NCBI GenBank assembly: GCA_964544885.1
Contig: CAZJDX010000013.1
Span: 24,414 to 88,413 of the forward strand
Source of the DNA: QQVM01 sp964544885
GTDB taxonomy: Bacteria > Bacteroidota > Bacteroidia > AKYH767-A > 2013-40CM-41-45
DNA length: 64,000 nt
Direction: 5' to 3'
The translations under genes were made by a program, and so were the position numbers. A model generated the notes under the pieces. The model was given only the letters and a program-made list of their open reading frames with translations, did no database searches and was not told the origin of the DNA. Shown here piece after piece: positions 17,727 to 27,670 of this stretch (position 1 is the first letter of the stretch; every line of letters begins with the position of its first letter).

Positions 17727-18197
17727 TTATCTTGAAATTTCTATGATCTCAAACTTTATCGTACCGGAAGGTACAAGGATCTCGGCAGTATCACCAACCT
17801 TTTTTCCAAGCAAGCCTTTTCCTATGGGAGATGTGACGGAAATCTTACCGGCTTTCAGGTCGGCTTCGGTTTCGGTCACAAGAGTATAGGTCATCTCCTG
17901 TCCATTACCTTTGTTCCGGATACGTACTTTGGATAAAACCAGCGCCTTTGAAGCATCCAGCTTACTGTCATCCAGCAGGCGCGCATTGGCTATGATCTCT
18001 TCGAGTTTGGAAATTTTCAATTCCAGCAATCCCTGAGCGTCTTTAGCTGCATCATACTCGGCGTTTTCGGACAAGTCGCCCTTATCACGCGCTTCCGCGA
18101 TGGCTTGCGAGATTCTGGGGCGTTCAACATTACGCAACTGGTTCAATTCGTTCTGCAGATTTTTCAGGCCTTCGGCCGTAAAATATTGTACTGTCAT
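17727..18197 (-). CDS. greA: Transcription elongation factor GreA
   Basis: A 156-residue factor that rescues backtracked RNA polymerase by stimulating transcript cleavage. The N-terminal coiled coil (residues 1-75) ends in the acidic tip DKGDLSENAEYDAAKDAQ, whose D and E residues reach the polymerase active site. The C-terminal FKBP-like domain carries ISVTSPIGKGLLGKKVGD. Length is typical. It is cotranscribed with the HIT gene and separated from the PorV-like gene by a terminator. Confidence 0.96.
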   Translation of the reverse strand: MTVQYFTAEGLKNLQNELNQLRNVERPRISQAIAEARDKGDLSENAEYDAAKDAQGLLELKISKLEEIIANARLLDDSKLDASKALVLSKVRIRNKGNGQEMTYTLVTETEADLKAGKISVTSPIGKGLLGKKVGDTAEILVPSGTIKFEIIEISR

Positions 18198-18223
18198 GAT
18201 CTTGAATTTTCAGGAAATACATA

Positions 18224-18258
18224 AAACTAAACAAGACTCCGTTTCCGGAGTCTTGTTT
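18224..18258 (-). terminator. Terminator after the PorV-like gene
   Basis: A 13-bp stem, AAACAAGACTCCG (18229-18241) with CGGAGTCTTGTTT (18246-18258), has a 4-base loop and on the minus strand runs into TTTAGTTTTAT. It lies 24 bp past the stop of the PorV-like gene and closes the receptor / giant protein / PorV unit before greA. Confidence 0.82.
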
Positions 18259-18282
18259 GTACCACAAAGATAAAAAATCTTT

Positions 18283-19344
18283 TTATAAGGTAAACTTCCC
18301 TCCGATCGAATGAATTCCGTCAAAGGGATCGGTCGCTCTGTAGGAATAGTCGATCCCGAACTTTTTCCCTGATTTTCCTAAGGGAACATCGATTGTTACA
18401 CCCGCTGAAAGTCCTGTATAGACGGTAGAGCGCAGTTCATCATCGGTGATGTCTTCTTCGTAGGTATAACCCGCACGTAGCATGAACATTTCGCGAAAGC
18501 CATACTCGAGTCCACCGGTAACCTGATCCCTGGTAAAGGAATTCGAAGTGAAACTGGCAGCGAGAGTGAGCCTGTGATCCTTCATGAGTCTGAAGTCATA
18601 GGAAGCGCCTATATTCAACAAGGAAGGAATTTCAAAACCCGCAGCACGTTGTTCAACCGTAAGCTGATAACCGCTGGTAGTTGTGGCACGGGTAGACAGA
18701 CCGTCACCGCCAAACTTGAGAGGGGTTCCAATATTTTTCAGTGCGATACCGAACTTCACATTGTCCTGGTCTTCGTTGGAACCTGTGACATACTGAATAC
18801 CCGCGTCGATCGCGATTCCCTGAGCACCGACATTGGAAATCTTTTCGTCGATCACCTTGAAATTCACACCGCCGTATATTGAATTTGAAAATGCCTTCGC
18901 ATAGGACAAGCCAATGTTAATGTATTGCGGAGAGAAGGTACCCAGTACCGGCTCCGGCTGTTCGGTGGTAGTGATATCTATATCACCAAAGTCCATGGAC
19001 ATGATGGATACACCGACAACACTTGTCTCTCCAAGCCTTTGTGACAGGCCGAAAGCATTAATGGTGATTCCGCTTCCTTGCAGGTAGTTGGTATGACTGA
19101 AGATCACTTCGGTCTTTTTGGTATGTGCTGTTCCGGCCACATTAAGAAACTGCGCTTCAAGTCCTTTGACCATACCGCTGTTCGCGCCGTTCCAACCGCT
19201 GGAACGAGCCCAGGGATTAATCAGCAATTCCGATGCTCCGGCCTGACCGGCACGATCAGGATTACCCGCATATACGATTCCTGCAGGCGCAAGCAAAGCG
19301 AGCAGCGCGATTTTAAAAATCTTACCTGAATAAAAATTTCTCAT
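18283..19344 (-). CDS. PorV/PorQ family outer-membrane protein
   Basis: A 353-residue outer-membrane beta-barrel. A signal peptide (about residues 1-26, ending GIVYAG) precedes the family's N-terminal signature NPDRAGQAGASELLINPWAR and the following FLNVAGTAHTKKTEVIFSHTNYL. Alternating beta strands continue to the end (FGIDYSYRATDPFDGIHSIGGKFTL). PorV (LptO) shuttles T9SS cargo from the translocon to the attachment complex; PorQ and other relatives have less clear roles. Here it follows a giant T9SS-like secreted protein and a TonB receptor, suggesting a dedicated rather than housekeeping copy. The ATG at 19344 precedes the signal peptide; another lies five codons upstream. Confidence 0.88.
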   Translation of the reverse strand: MRNFYSGKIFKIALLALLAPAGIVYAGNPDRAGQAGASELLINPWARSSGWNGANSGMVKGLEAQFLNVAGTAHTKKTEVIFSHTNYLQGSGITINAFGLSQRLGETSVVGVSIMSMDFGDIDITTTEQPEPVLGTFSPQYINIGLSYAKAFSNSIYGGVNFKVIDEKISNVGAQGIAIDAGIQYVTGSNEDQDNVKFGIALKNIGTPLKFGGDGLSTRATTTSGYQLTVEQRAAGFEIPSLLNIGASYDFRLMKDHRLTLAASFTSNSFTRDQVTGGLEYGFREMFMLRAGYTYEEDITDDELRSTVYTGLSAGVTIDVPLGKSGKKFGIDYSYRATDPFDGIHSIGGKFTL

Positions 19345-19381
19345 AGGTCTGTTTTTCAATTCTATTTATAATTCAGATTTA

Positions 19382-22300
19382 TCAGAATGTATCAAGATCA
19401 AGCGGACGCATCACGCCAAACCATTTCACGGTCCTTTCACCGATGCCGGGAGCTTCCACATGGATCAGGTACATACCGCTGGCAACGGGTACACCTACGG
19501 TATTTTTCAGATCCCAGTCAACGGAAGTTTCCTGATTCACCTCAGGATAGGTAGCCCCTCCGGTATTATTCCTGTCAACAGAAACTACATCCCTCCTGAG
19601 CCTGCGTACCAGCGTTCCTGAGGAAGTATAAATGCTGATGGTACACCTGGCAGGCAGATTCACAATCTTTATCCTGTTATCCAACTGACTGGTTTCATAG
19701 CTTGAATAAGCGTAATAAGGATTGGGAACCACATTGATCAGGCTCAGGGCATCCTTTGCTACATCAGTCTGTTTCATCTCGCTGACAAGTTCATATGTAT
19801 TGAAGCGATAGAATGGTTTGTAGCCCGCAAAGGTCGCTGTGCTATCACTGGTATAAAGACGGTATGGGCGAGCCACCCTGATCCGGATCTTTGCTTCCGT
19901 TGAAAGGAAAGACTGGCCGGGAACCACAATCGGAACACCCACCCACATACAATCTTTCCACACATCTCTCATCGGGAGATAACCGGATGAAGTGGGACCT
20001 TTGCCCCAAAGCTTTGAATGGATATGTGCGCAACCATCATAGGCAGGACCCCACTTATTCGTATCCAGAGGAGAAGGCACATTGTACATATTCTTTCTTC
20101 CAAAGACATAAATGACATGTTTACCGCCTGCAATGATATTTCCATCATTATCCTGGATGACTGAAGTCGGATTGAAGATCATATCACCGCCGGTCGCGCC
20201 GGTATAGCCATTGGCGGGAGTGAGCCAGGAATCTTCGCCAAAAGCAATGTTGAGACGCTCTCCTGATTCCACATCAATTGCATAGCCCGGGAACCAGCTA
20301 AAGCCTGAATCGGCCTCCGCCTGGTACTCTTTATTGCGCGAAGGAGCGAGGCGGATAAATCCTTTGCCCTGCAAACCCTGCGCTTTAGCCCTTGTTCTTT
20401 GCATTTCAAAGACAACACAGCGGCTCCATTTTGATTTATCCGGAGTGAGGACTATGTCAACACTGTTATACCATTCGAGATTGTCCTGGATCTGTGCGTT
20501 GGTACCGGCTACTCCTGCGCCACCGGATCCTGTTGCATCCTTATGAGCAGGAATGATTGAATCAGCAGGTGCTGCGACATTACCTGTAGGGTCATTACTT
20601 GCTAAACGGTAAGGCGCCCATGTTCCGCCGAGGATCTTTTCAAAATACTGATTACCGTCAATGAATTCACCTTCAGCCTGACCGGGATAACGGAAATCAA
20701 TGTTCTCAGTCTTTCCGGAACGGATCCAGTTCAATGCAGGGAAATTATCAATGTCCGGTACACCGGATAACCAGCGGCTGTTGGGGTCTGCGAATTCAAT
20801 GGTACCCTCTATCAATCCATGTCCATTAGCTTCCTGTTCTCCCGGTGCTTTGACCTGGTTTACGGAAATGGAAAATCCATAATCGCTGAAGAGCTGGTCA
20901 TAGGGAAATTCAAAGGATTTGATGGAAGTATCCGTCTTACCTGTCAGCAGGTTCTTCAGCACCCAACGGCTACCGGCTGAAATATTCTCAGCGGTATAAG
21001 TTTGGGATGAAGTTCCGCTGACTTTCTTAGACATGACAATAAATGTGTCAGGAGAAGTGCCTATAACCTTGATAATTACATCAGCCGGGAACTGAACGAT
21101 GCCTGCGGTGAGAGATTGACCGACCTTCAGCCCGGCAATACTGGAGATTCCTCTGATCGTATCATTGTTACCTCTGAGATTTCCGGTGAAATTAATGTTT
21201 GTTATCGTATCGGTAAACCAAAGTTCATAGTCGCCGGGAGCTACTTTCACCGGGTCATAAATTCTGACATCCACCGGTCCACGGCCACGTACATAAGTCG
21301 GACGCTGGATTACGCTGGTTGGTTGTGAACTGTTAAAGAGTATTTCATTTACCTGTGACTGTTTGAGGTCGATAGATCTACGATCCGATCCAAGGTTATA
21401 ACCATTTCCGATTCCGGTAATCCTTGTGATCTCAGGGCCATCGCCAAAGGTTGTATTAAGTACAAGACCTTCCGCTTCAGGTGCTGAAATATGCGGTATC
21501 GCGGTAAATACACTGATGCCTTCACCGGTATGACCTTTACGGCCTGCCAGATAAGGTTTGCTCAATCCGTCAACATAAGGATCAAAGACATCTTCATCAG
21601 GATTATAAGCATAGGCAATAGCCATGAAGTAATAGGTCTTGTGATTAACCAAAGTCGGATCGCCGGTTGCGAAAGCATCTGTGGTGACCCGGAATGAATG
21701 ACGCAGCCCTTTGTTTTCTCCATTCACTTCTTCCACCGGAAGGAAGGCATTTATTTCAGGTTGGAAATATTGATTGGTGATCCTGGAGATACCATTCTGA
21801 ATGTCGCACTGGAAGATAAGCCTGGCTTTATCGGCATCTTTCAGATCAGTAGGAGCAACAGAAGGGTCCTTCAACTGATAGACCTGATAACCCTCAAAGC
21901 GATAATAAGAAACGGTTGTTGTAACGGCAGGATCTCTTTCAAAATACAATTCACGGAAATTATTGGATCCATCATTGTTTACAATGGAAATGATCAGCTC
22001 TTTATCCAGTTCACGGATATTCAATTGGGGAGCATCCGGTCCGTCAACGATTTTAAAGCAGTTGTCGAAGAGAATCTGCGCCTTGTCGTCTGCCAGACGT
22101 ACCAGTTTCACAGAGGCCAGTGGTCCACCTGAAGAGGTCCTGGCCCACACAACTCCGGTTGTGATGAAATTGACTGCTCCAGGAAGCAGGGTGAATGCTC
22201 CTGCTGACTGAAGGAAACGACGGTCGGCCGGTTCATTTGGTGTTCCACCTGCAGCAGTAGGTTGATTTTCTGACCAGGGAAAAAGACCTGTCACACCATT

Positions 22301-23605
22301 TGTTCCCCAACCGGTAGGATCCGTATCACCAGGGAACATGAAGTCGCAGGTGTCTGCACCCGGAGTTTGGTGGCCGTTTCCGCCATATACCATTTTGGTA
22401 CCGTCTTTCCAGACACCACGCAAATAATCGTAGTAATGCAAAGCCTGGGAAGGATTACCCGTTACACTGAAGTCATTGTCGTAATAAACAAATTTGGACA
22501 TAATGATCTGTTCATTTGGCTCATCAACAACTCCATTCCGGTTATTGTCTTTGCCGTCGCCAGGATCAGCGATAGGACCTTCAAAGAAATCCACCCCGAC
22601 AGCCGGAGGATTCAGGCCATAGCCGAGTGCACCGTCATCATCGGCATCACCATTATAGCAATAACCAAAACCTCTCTGAACATCACAACCCACATAATCA
22701 TCCAGGTAATTTCCCAGATCGGGATCGATCCAGGAACCAAAGTACGTTTCGTTGAGTGATTGTGAGGAGCGGTTGATGATCTTATACCTGTAAAAGGTCA
22801 TATTATTGATCTCGTCGTTGGTATTGAATCCAAAGGCCTGAGCCTGGATTTCTATACCGATATTGAACTGACTGCCTGTTTCCGTATGGATATTACCGGC
22901 ATCATTGAACACCCACCAGATGGTCTGATCACCCAGGAGATACTCTCCGCATTGAGCGACAGATGAGAGGTTGAACTTAGGATAATCACCATCTTCATAG
23001 TTATAAAGACCGTCATTGTTATAATCAAAAAAGGGCGCCAGGTACTTTCCCTGTTTCTTGTTACTGAAATCGCCGTTACCCGGCCAGGTTTTGATTACGT
23101 CCGGAACCGGATAATTATCCGCGTTACCTGTCTCCGCATAATAATTGGCGAAGTCTCTCACTTCAGCCAGGGTTACCTTCCAATGCTTATCGTATTCAAC
23201 ACAGACATCATTGGAGACCGTTGCATTGGTTGTGTCGAGAGGACCGGGCCAAAAATCACTTCCTGACTGCCTGTAAGTCTGTGCAGCCACCCGGAGATTT
23301 TGTGAAGCATCCTTACCTCCTATCCAGATCGCTCCGGAAAAGAGAGAATGTTTTCCTGATCCGAAGGGGACCTCGTATTCGGCGTTACCCACCAGATCCC
23401 ACCACATATCACCATTGATGAAGATGGGACAGCGAACATTATTTACATCCAGATCGGCACGTCCTTTGGAAGCCGTACATCCTGCAAAGATTCTCTGGCC
23501 GTTAGTTCCGGGACCCGCTACCCTTTGTTGTCCGATATTTTCACGCGCCTGAGTGGAGAGTGAAAAACAAAAAAGGAGAAGAGTTGCTTTTACAATTATT
23601 TTCAT
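19382..23605 (-). CDS. Giant secreted protein with Ca-binding-like loops and a T9SS-like C-terminus
   Basis: A 1,407-residue protein with a signal peptide (cleavage near STQARE, residue 21). No enzyme motif was recognised. There are several acidic loops of the EF-hand/thrombospondin-3 style in the first quarter (DYNNDGLYNYEDGDYP, GDADDDGALGYG, DGKDNNRNGVVDEPNE), then beta-rich sequence with fibronectin-like stretches. The last 120 residues (VVPNPYYAYSSYE ... VASGMYLIHVEAPGIGERTVKWFGVMRP) look like a FlgD-like / T9SS type A sorting domain. It is therefore probably displayed on the cell surface. It lies 38 bp after the receptor gene and 37 bp before the PorV-like gene. Confidence 0.75.
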   Translation of the reverse strand: MKIIVKATLLLFCFSLSTQARENIGQQRVAGPGTNGQRIFAGCTASKGRADLDVNNVRCPIFINGDMWWDLVGNAEYEVPFGSGKHSLFSGAIWIGGKDASQNLRVAAQTYRQSGSDFWPGPLDTTNATVSNDVCVEYDKHWKVTLAEVRDFANYYAETGNADNYPVPDVIKTWPGNGDFSNKKQGKYLAPFFDYNNDGLYNYEDGDYPKFNLSSVAQCGEYLLGDQTIWWVFNDAGNIHTETGSQFNIGIEIQAQAFGFNTNDEINNMTFYRYKIINRSSQSLNETYFGSWIDPDLGNYLDDYVGCDVQRGFGYCYNGDADDDGALGYGLNPPAVGVDFFEGPIADPGDGKDNNRNGVVDEPNEQIIMSKFVYYDNDFSVTGNPSQALHYYDYLRGVWKDGTKMVYGGNGHQTPGADTCDFMFPGDTDPTGWGTNGVTGLFPWSENQPTAAGGTPNEPADRRFLQSAGAFTLLPGAVNFITTGVVWARTSSGGPLASVKLVRLADDKAQILFDNCFKIVDGPDAPQLNIRELDKELIISIVNNDGSNNFRELYFERDPAVTTTVSYYRFEGYQVYQLKDPSVAPTDLKDADKARLIFQCDIQNGISRITNQYFQPEINAFLPVEEVNGENKGLRHSFRVTTDAFATGDPTLVNHKTYYFMAIAYAYNPDEDVFDPYVDGLSKPYLAGRKGHTGEGISVFTAIPHISAPEAEGLVLNTTFGDGPEITRITGIGNGYNLGSDRRSIDLKQSQVNEILFNSSQPTSVIQRPTYVRGRGPVDVRIYDPVKVAPGDYELWFTDTITNINFTGNLRGNNDTIRGISSIAGLKVGQSLTAGIVQFPADVIIKVIGTSPDTFIVMSKKVSGTSSQTYTAENISAGSRWVLKNLLTGKTDTSIKSFEFPYDQLFSDYGFSISVNQVKAPGEQEANGHGLIEGTIEFADPNSRWLSGVPDIDNFPALNWIRSGKTENIDFRYPGQAEGEFIDGNQYFEKILGGTWAPYRLASNDPTGNVAAPADSIIPAHKDATGSGGAGVAGTNAQIQDNLEWYNSVDIVLTPDKSKWSRCVVFEMQRTRAKAQGLQGKGFIRLAPSRNKEYQAEADSGFSWFPGYAIDVESGERLNIAFGEDSWLTPANGYTGATGGDMIFNPTSVIQDNDGNIIAGGKHVIYVFGRKNMYNVPSPLDTNKWGPAYDGCAHIHSKLWGKGPTSSGYLPMRDVWKDCMWVGVPIVVPGQSFLSTEAKIRIRVARPYRLYTSDSTATFAGYKPFYRFNTYELVSEMKQTDVAKDALSLINVVPNPYYAYSSYETSQLDNRIKIVNLPARCTISIYTSSGTLVRRLRRDVVSVDRNNTGGATYPEVNQETSVDWDLKNTVGVPVASGMYLIHVEAPGIGERTVKWFGVMRPLDLDTF

Positions 23606-23643
23606 TGTATCGCTGATTGAATATTATGGATAAATTTTTTCTA

Positions 23644-26600
23644 TTAGAAATTAAGCTGGACACCCAACAGAATACGGCGTGGGAGATTGTAATTGCCCGG
23701 ATTGTTCACCGCGATCTCATAGAGATCAACATAAGCCTGCGGACTCACCTGGGTGGCGATTGAAGCCTGTGCTGCGGCTGAATTCAGGTATCCGTCATCA
23801 TCCGGATTACCGGTTGCGCTATAAACCGCATTCACGTTTTTGGAATTCAGGACATTCTGTATCTGGAGATAAGCGCTGGCATACAAGGCACGGCGGGACT
23901 CGCCATCCGCTTTCCTGCCATATTTGATAGCGAAGTTCTTGTCAAACTTGGCATCAATCTTAAACTGCCAGGGCAAACGGGAACCATTTAATGAACCGCT
24001 GATTACCGAACGGCTGTTCGCGGTGGTGGTGAAATCAGCTTCCGGAGTAATGTTGGATTTTCTGGTATAGGGTGTTCCGGAACCAGCTCTGAAGACCAGG
24101 TTTACACCCGCATCAGAGAAGATCTGCTTACCCCAGAGTACCGGACCATCATAATCCTTTCCTGATCCATAATGGAAATCGAATGAGGTAACAAAGGTGT
24201 GTCGCTGATCAAAGTCAAGAGGTTTGGCTTCGCGGAGATTTGTCTGACCCTGCTGGGCAAGGATACCCGCGCTGGTATTCGGATCGGAACCGGTACCATC
24301 TGCGAACTGCAGGGTATAGCTCACGTTCATGCGGATATTACTGGTACGGCGAAGATCATAGGCGAAGGATAGTCCCTTTACAGTTCCAAAGTCAATGTTA
24401 CCATAGGTGGTATAGGATATAGGATGGGCAAAGGTGACGTTAATGATCTGGATCATATCCCTGAGTTCCTTATAGAACGCGGAGATCGACAGAGCAGAAC
24501 TCTTGCTTAGCTTTTGCTGGAAGGTGATCTCATAGTCGGTGGTTTTTTCAGGTTTCAGATCAGGATTACTGACAGCGCCTGAAAGTCCGCGTGCAAGGTT
24601 TGAATAAGAAACCGGATTGAAGCGAAGCAGAGCCAATGATTGTGGTCGCTGGGTAAGAATGTCGTAGTGTGCAGCGAAATAGGCTTCATCCGAAATTGGG
24701 AAAGAGAAAGCCACACGTGGCATCACACTTACCTGAGGCGTATAGTCTTCAAATATTTTAGTGGTTACACGGCTGTTCTGGGCATCATCCGGATTTTTAA
24801 GATACGGCTGAATACCGCCTGCTCCGCCTCCGGTCTGAGTCAGCGGATCGAGATTGGTAATCACGTTTCCGTTGGCATCATACCAGGTATCTTCATCTCT
24901 GAAGCCTACTATACTGTTCGGGTTATTTGAATTGTCAACATAGACGGCATAGTCATTACCTATGTTTTCCGGAATTACGGCATTGGAGAGGGAAGGATTA
25001 GACCTGACCTCACCGGCATTATAGGTTTCAAAGAGAAGATATTTATCTTTCAACACGCTTTGATTTGCATCAAAGCGGTCGACACGGACACCCACGTTAA
25101 AGATCAGGTCCCGGAAAGTGAATTTATCCTGGATATAGCCGGCGATATAGTTCGGGCGGAAGGCATCAATGTTACGGGTATAATTATTACTGCCGTCCTT
25201 CTTGGTATAAAAATCCTCCAGTGAGGATGAACCGCTTTGCAATTCTCCGAGGTAATCATAACCATAATAGCTGACCATTCCATTATCAAGCAATTGATCG
25301 GGAGTGAACAAATCAAGTGAATACATGGAAGGATCGATGGCATCGGTCTGAATCGTATCGGTCAGACTCATGCCCATCATTTCCCTTACGTTCTCGAAGA
25401 AACCTTTAGCTACCTCTCCGTCAACATTCTCCGTTGGATCTACTAGGGCTCTTGTGTAATTGGTATAGATGGCAGGACTGCCAAAGAAAGTTCCGTTGGT
25501 CACGACAGCGGATGATGAGTCGACGCCGGTGAAATTCTGATTTCCAAGCTGCCTTGCCAGACCCCATAATCCTTTAGGAAATACGTTGTAAGCCCGATCG
25601 GTCCTTTGTTCATACTCCAGTCCGATGACTATATTATGATTCTTAATATCCGCAGATCCAGAAGCACTGATTCTGAACTGGTTCTGGTCAGTGTACCCAT
25701 ATCCGTTCGGAACCCTTCCCGGTGTTGACCACAAACCGTAGGTGTTCAGGTTAATCCTGTTATCATCATTAAGCAAACCTCCCCCTGCAACGATATTGGA
25801 TAAGTTATCGGTATAACCGAAAGTTCCAAATGGTGCGGCAAGTTCATAGTATTGACGGGTATAATTGGTAGTTACCGGATTCTGCGTGCCAGGAGTGAAA
25901 TACACGGCAGTATCAATGGATCCATCCTGGTATAAGAGAAAAGTTCCTGTTGTATCAAGAAGTATCTGGTAAGATGGCGTCCTCTTGATGTCGAACTTAC
26001 CCACATATCCATAATCAAAAATCTTATCCTTGTGTGTTTTGTTCTGGTTGGTGGAAGAGTTCTTACTGTAGTCAACCTGAAGTGTATAGAACGCGTTTTT
26101 GATTCCGGAAGTCTTTTCTGTTTCTTCTGAAGTGAATCGCTGAGTGATCTTGGCAAAGGCTCTCCAGTTTGTTTGAAGTAATTGGGTATTGTTATCGAAG
26201 TTCATCAGGGAATAAGAATCGATAAACTGCATATCATCACTATGTGCTATGGAACCTCCGACAGTGAATGTCAGGTTTTTTGCGGGGCGGATATCGATCT
26301 TACCATTCACTCTGATATTTTTAGAATCGACATTAGGTCTTGCCTTTACTTTATCCAGGCTGTCATAGGTAAGAAAGTCAGTTCGTTTCACAAAGCCGTT
26401 TCCACCCGGAGCAGGACGAAGCGGATTTTCTTCAATTGATTTCAGGATATCATCTTTTACCACATACACAGGAATGGCGGAAGGATTCGGATCCTTGGCC
26501 ATCTGGTATTCCCCGGCGATGAAGAATCCTGCGACCGGTTGACCTGATTTGGCGCCGGTAGAATCTTTCTTTGTATATATAGGACCGGAAAGATCAAGTG

Positions 26601-27351
26601 CAACAAGGTTGGAACCGTAATCATCGAAGAGTTCTGATGTTGCCAGTTCAACACCACCCGAAAAATTTCGGGATGGACCGCGTGTTGTAACCGAAACGAT
26701 ACCGCCGGTGGCATCACCGTACTGTGCGGGAACTCCGCCGGTGATCACGGTTATCTGCTCCGTACCTTTTTGTGAAAGACCCAGACCCCCGCGAACTTTG
26801 ATCCCATCCACATAGTAAGAGGTGGCATCCGAACGGGAACCGCGGATATTGATCGCTCCGCCTTCATCCTGCTGGTAAACACCTGCAGTCTGAGAGGCGA
26901 TGGAATTCACATCGCGGGTCGGTGCAGCCTGTATCTCTTCATAGGTAACCGTTTTCTGTGTAGCCGGACTTCCTTTGTCAATAAGCGGAACGGTATACTC
27001 AACGATCTCGACTTCCTGCAGTTCCACTCCTTTACCAAGTTCAAAGTCCGCAAAGGATATCTTGTCAGTCGATACCAGTACGCCTTTAATTTCCTGAGGC
27101 TGATAACCGACGCTGGTCGCTTTCACATCATACTTACCCGGGTTAAGCGGCTTAATGGAATAGTTCCCGTCGAAATCGGTAACGGTCGCCTGAACCTGCG
27201 TTCCGTTCAGCAAAGCCGCGACACTGGCAAAGGGGATCCCTTCCTTCCCTCCTTTTTCTGTAACCTTACCGCGTATCTCTCCGGTTTGCGCGAAACCGTT
27301 GATACCTGTTAATACTAAAACAAAAAGAGCTACGTAAAACTTCTTTCCCAT
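23644..27351 (-). CDS. TonB-dependent receptor with carboxypeptidase-regulatory-like domain
   Basis: A 1,235-residue outer-membrane transporter. In order: signal peptide (ends NGFAQ), a CarboxypepD_reg-like beta domain (about 25-110, GEIRGKVTEKGGKEGIPFASV), a plug domain (about 130-240, INIRGSRSDATSYYVDGIKV and VPAQYGDATGGIVSV), and a 22-stranded barrel ending in the outer-membrane terminus RRILLGVQLNF. Receptors of this class import large ligands with TonB energy. No SusD-like lipoprotein is adjacent; instead a giant T9SS-type protein and a PorV-like protein follow. A consensus-like promoter sits 39-69 bp upstream. The ligand is unknown. Confidence 0.9.
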   Translation of the reverse strand: MGKKFYVALFVLVLTGINGFAQTGEIRGKVTEKGGKEGIPFASVAALLNGTQVQATVTDFDGNYSIKPLNPGKYDVKATSVGYQPQEIKGVLVSTDKISFADFELGKGVELQEVEIVEYTVPLIDKGSPATQKTVTYEEIQAAPTRDVNSIASQTAGVYQQDEGGAINIRGSRSDATSYYVDGIKVRGGLGLSQKGTEQITVITGGVPAQYGDATGGIVSVTTRGPSRNFSGGVELATSELFDDYGSNLVALDLSGPIYTKKDSTGAKSGQPVAGFFIAGEYQMAKDPNPSAIPVYVVKDDILKSIEENPLRPAPGGNGFVKRTDFLTYDSLDKVKARPNVDSKNIRVNGKIDIRPAKNLTFTVGGSIAHSDDMQFIDSYSLMNFDNNTQLLQTNWRAFAKITQRFTSEETEKTSGIKNAFYTLQVDYSKNSSTNQNKTHKDKIFDYGYVGKFDIKRTPSYQILLDTTGTFLLYQDGSIDTAVYFTPGTQNPVTTNYTRQYYELAAPFGTFGYTDNLSNIVAGGGLLNDDNRINLNTYGLWSTPGRVPNGYGYTDQNQFRISASGSADIKNHNIVIGLEYEQRTDRAYNVFPKGLWGLARQLGNQNFTGVDSSSAVVTNGTFFGSPAIYTNYTRALVDPTENVDGEVAKGFFENVREMMGMSLTDTIQTDAIDPSMYSLDLFTPDQLLDNGMVSYYGYDYLGELQSGSSSLEDFYTKKDGSNNYTRNIDAFRPNYIAGYIQDKFTFRDLIFNVGVRVDRFDANQSVLKDKYLLFETYNAGEVRSNPSLSNAVIPENIGNDYAVYVDNSNNPNSIVGFRDEDTWYDANGNVITNLDPLTQTGGGAGGIQPYLKNPDDAQNSRVTTKIFEDYTPQVSVMPRVAFSFPISDEAYFAAHYDILTQRPQSLALLRFNPVSYSNLARGLSGAVSNPDLKPEKTTDYEITFQQKLSKSSALSISAFYKELRDMIQIINVTFAHPISYTTYGNIDFGTVKGLSFAYDLRRTSNIRMNVSYTLQFADGTGSDPNTSAGILAQQGQTNLREAKPLDFDQRHTFVTSFDFHYGSGKDYDGPVLWGKQIFSDAGVNLVFRAGSGTPYTRKSNITPEADFTTTANSRSVISGSLNGSRLPWQFKIDAKFDKNFAIKYGRKADGESRRALYASAYLQIQNVLNSKNVNAVYSATGNPDDDGYLNSAAAQASIATQVSPQAYVDLYEIAVNNPGNYNLPRRILLGVQLNF

Positions 27352-27389
27352 AGGATTGAGTTTATGTTAAGTTAAATTAATGTGGGTGG

Positions 27390-27420
27390 TAAAAGTATGA
27401 ATTGAATAATTAAATCCAAA
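27390..27420 (-). promoter_or_regulatory. Bacteroidota-type promoter for the receptor / giant protein / PorV unit
   Basis: On the minus strand TTTG (27420-27417) is followed after 19 bases by TACTTTTA (27397-27390), one mismatch from the Bacteroidota -7 element TAnnTTTG. Transcription would start near 27383, leaving about 32 bases of leader before the ATG at 27351. Confidence 0.55.
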
Positions 27421-27636
27421 ACAAATTTTCCGGCCCGGAAACAGGCTGTTTCTCATGATTTCAGGCAAGTGTTTTCGCATCGGCAAATTTCAATTCTGCA
27501 ATTTTAAAATTTGCTGCAAGATCCTTAACATTCTTTTCAACTATGTCAGTGTCCGGTCAATAAGGATTATCAAGATGAAATTCTGTCCATCGGCTGCATG
27601 ATTTATCAACAATCAGAAAAATGTCTTTAAAAAACC

Positions 27637-27644
27637 TATTTTTG
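27637..27644 (+). promoter_or_regulatory. Possible -7 element for smc
   Basis: TATTTTTG matches TAnnTTTG exactly and lies 27 bp before the smc ATG. No clear TTTG -33 element is at the expected distance, so the call is weak. Confidence 0.3.
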
Positions 27645-27670
27645 CAGGAATTAACATTTCTATCTGAATT

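Larger units (their letters stand above)
27352..27670. other. Divergent promoter region between the TonB-receptor unit and smc
   Basis: The 319-bp gap separates two divergent genes. It holds a good minus-strand promoter candidate near 27.4 kb and a weaker plus-strand -7 element near 27.64 kb. Between them I see only AT-rich sequence with no RNA gene or open frame of note. Confidence 0.6.
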
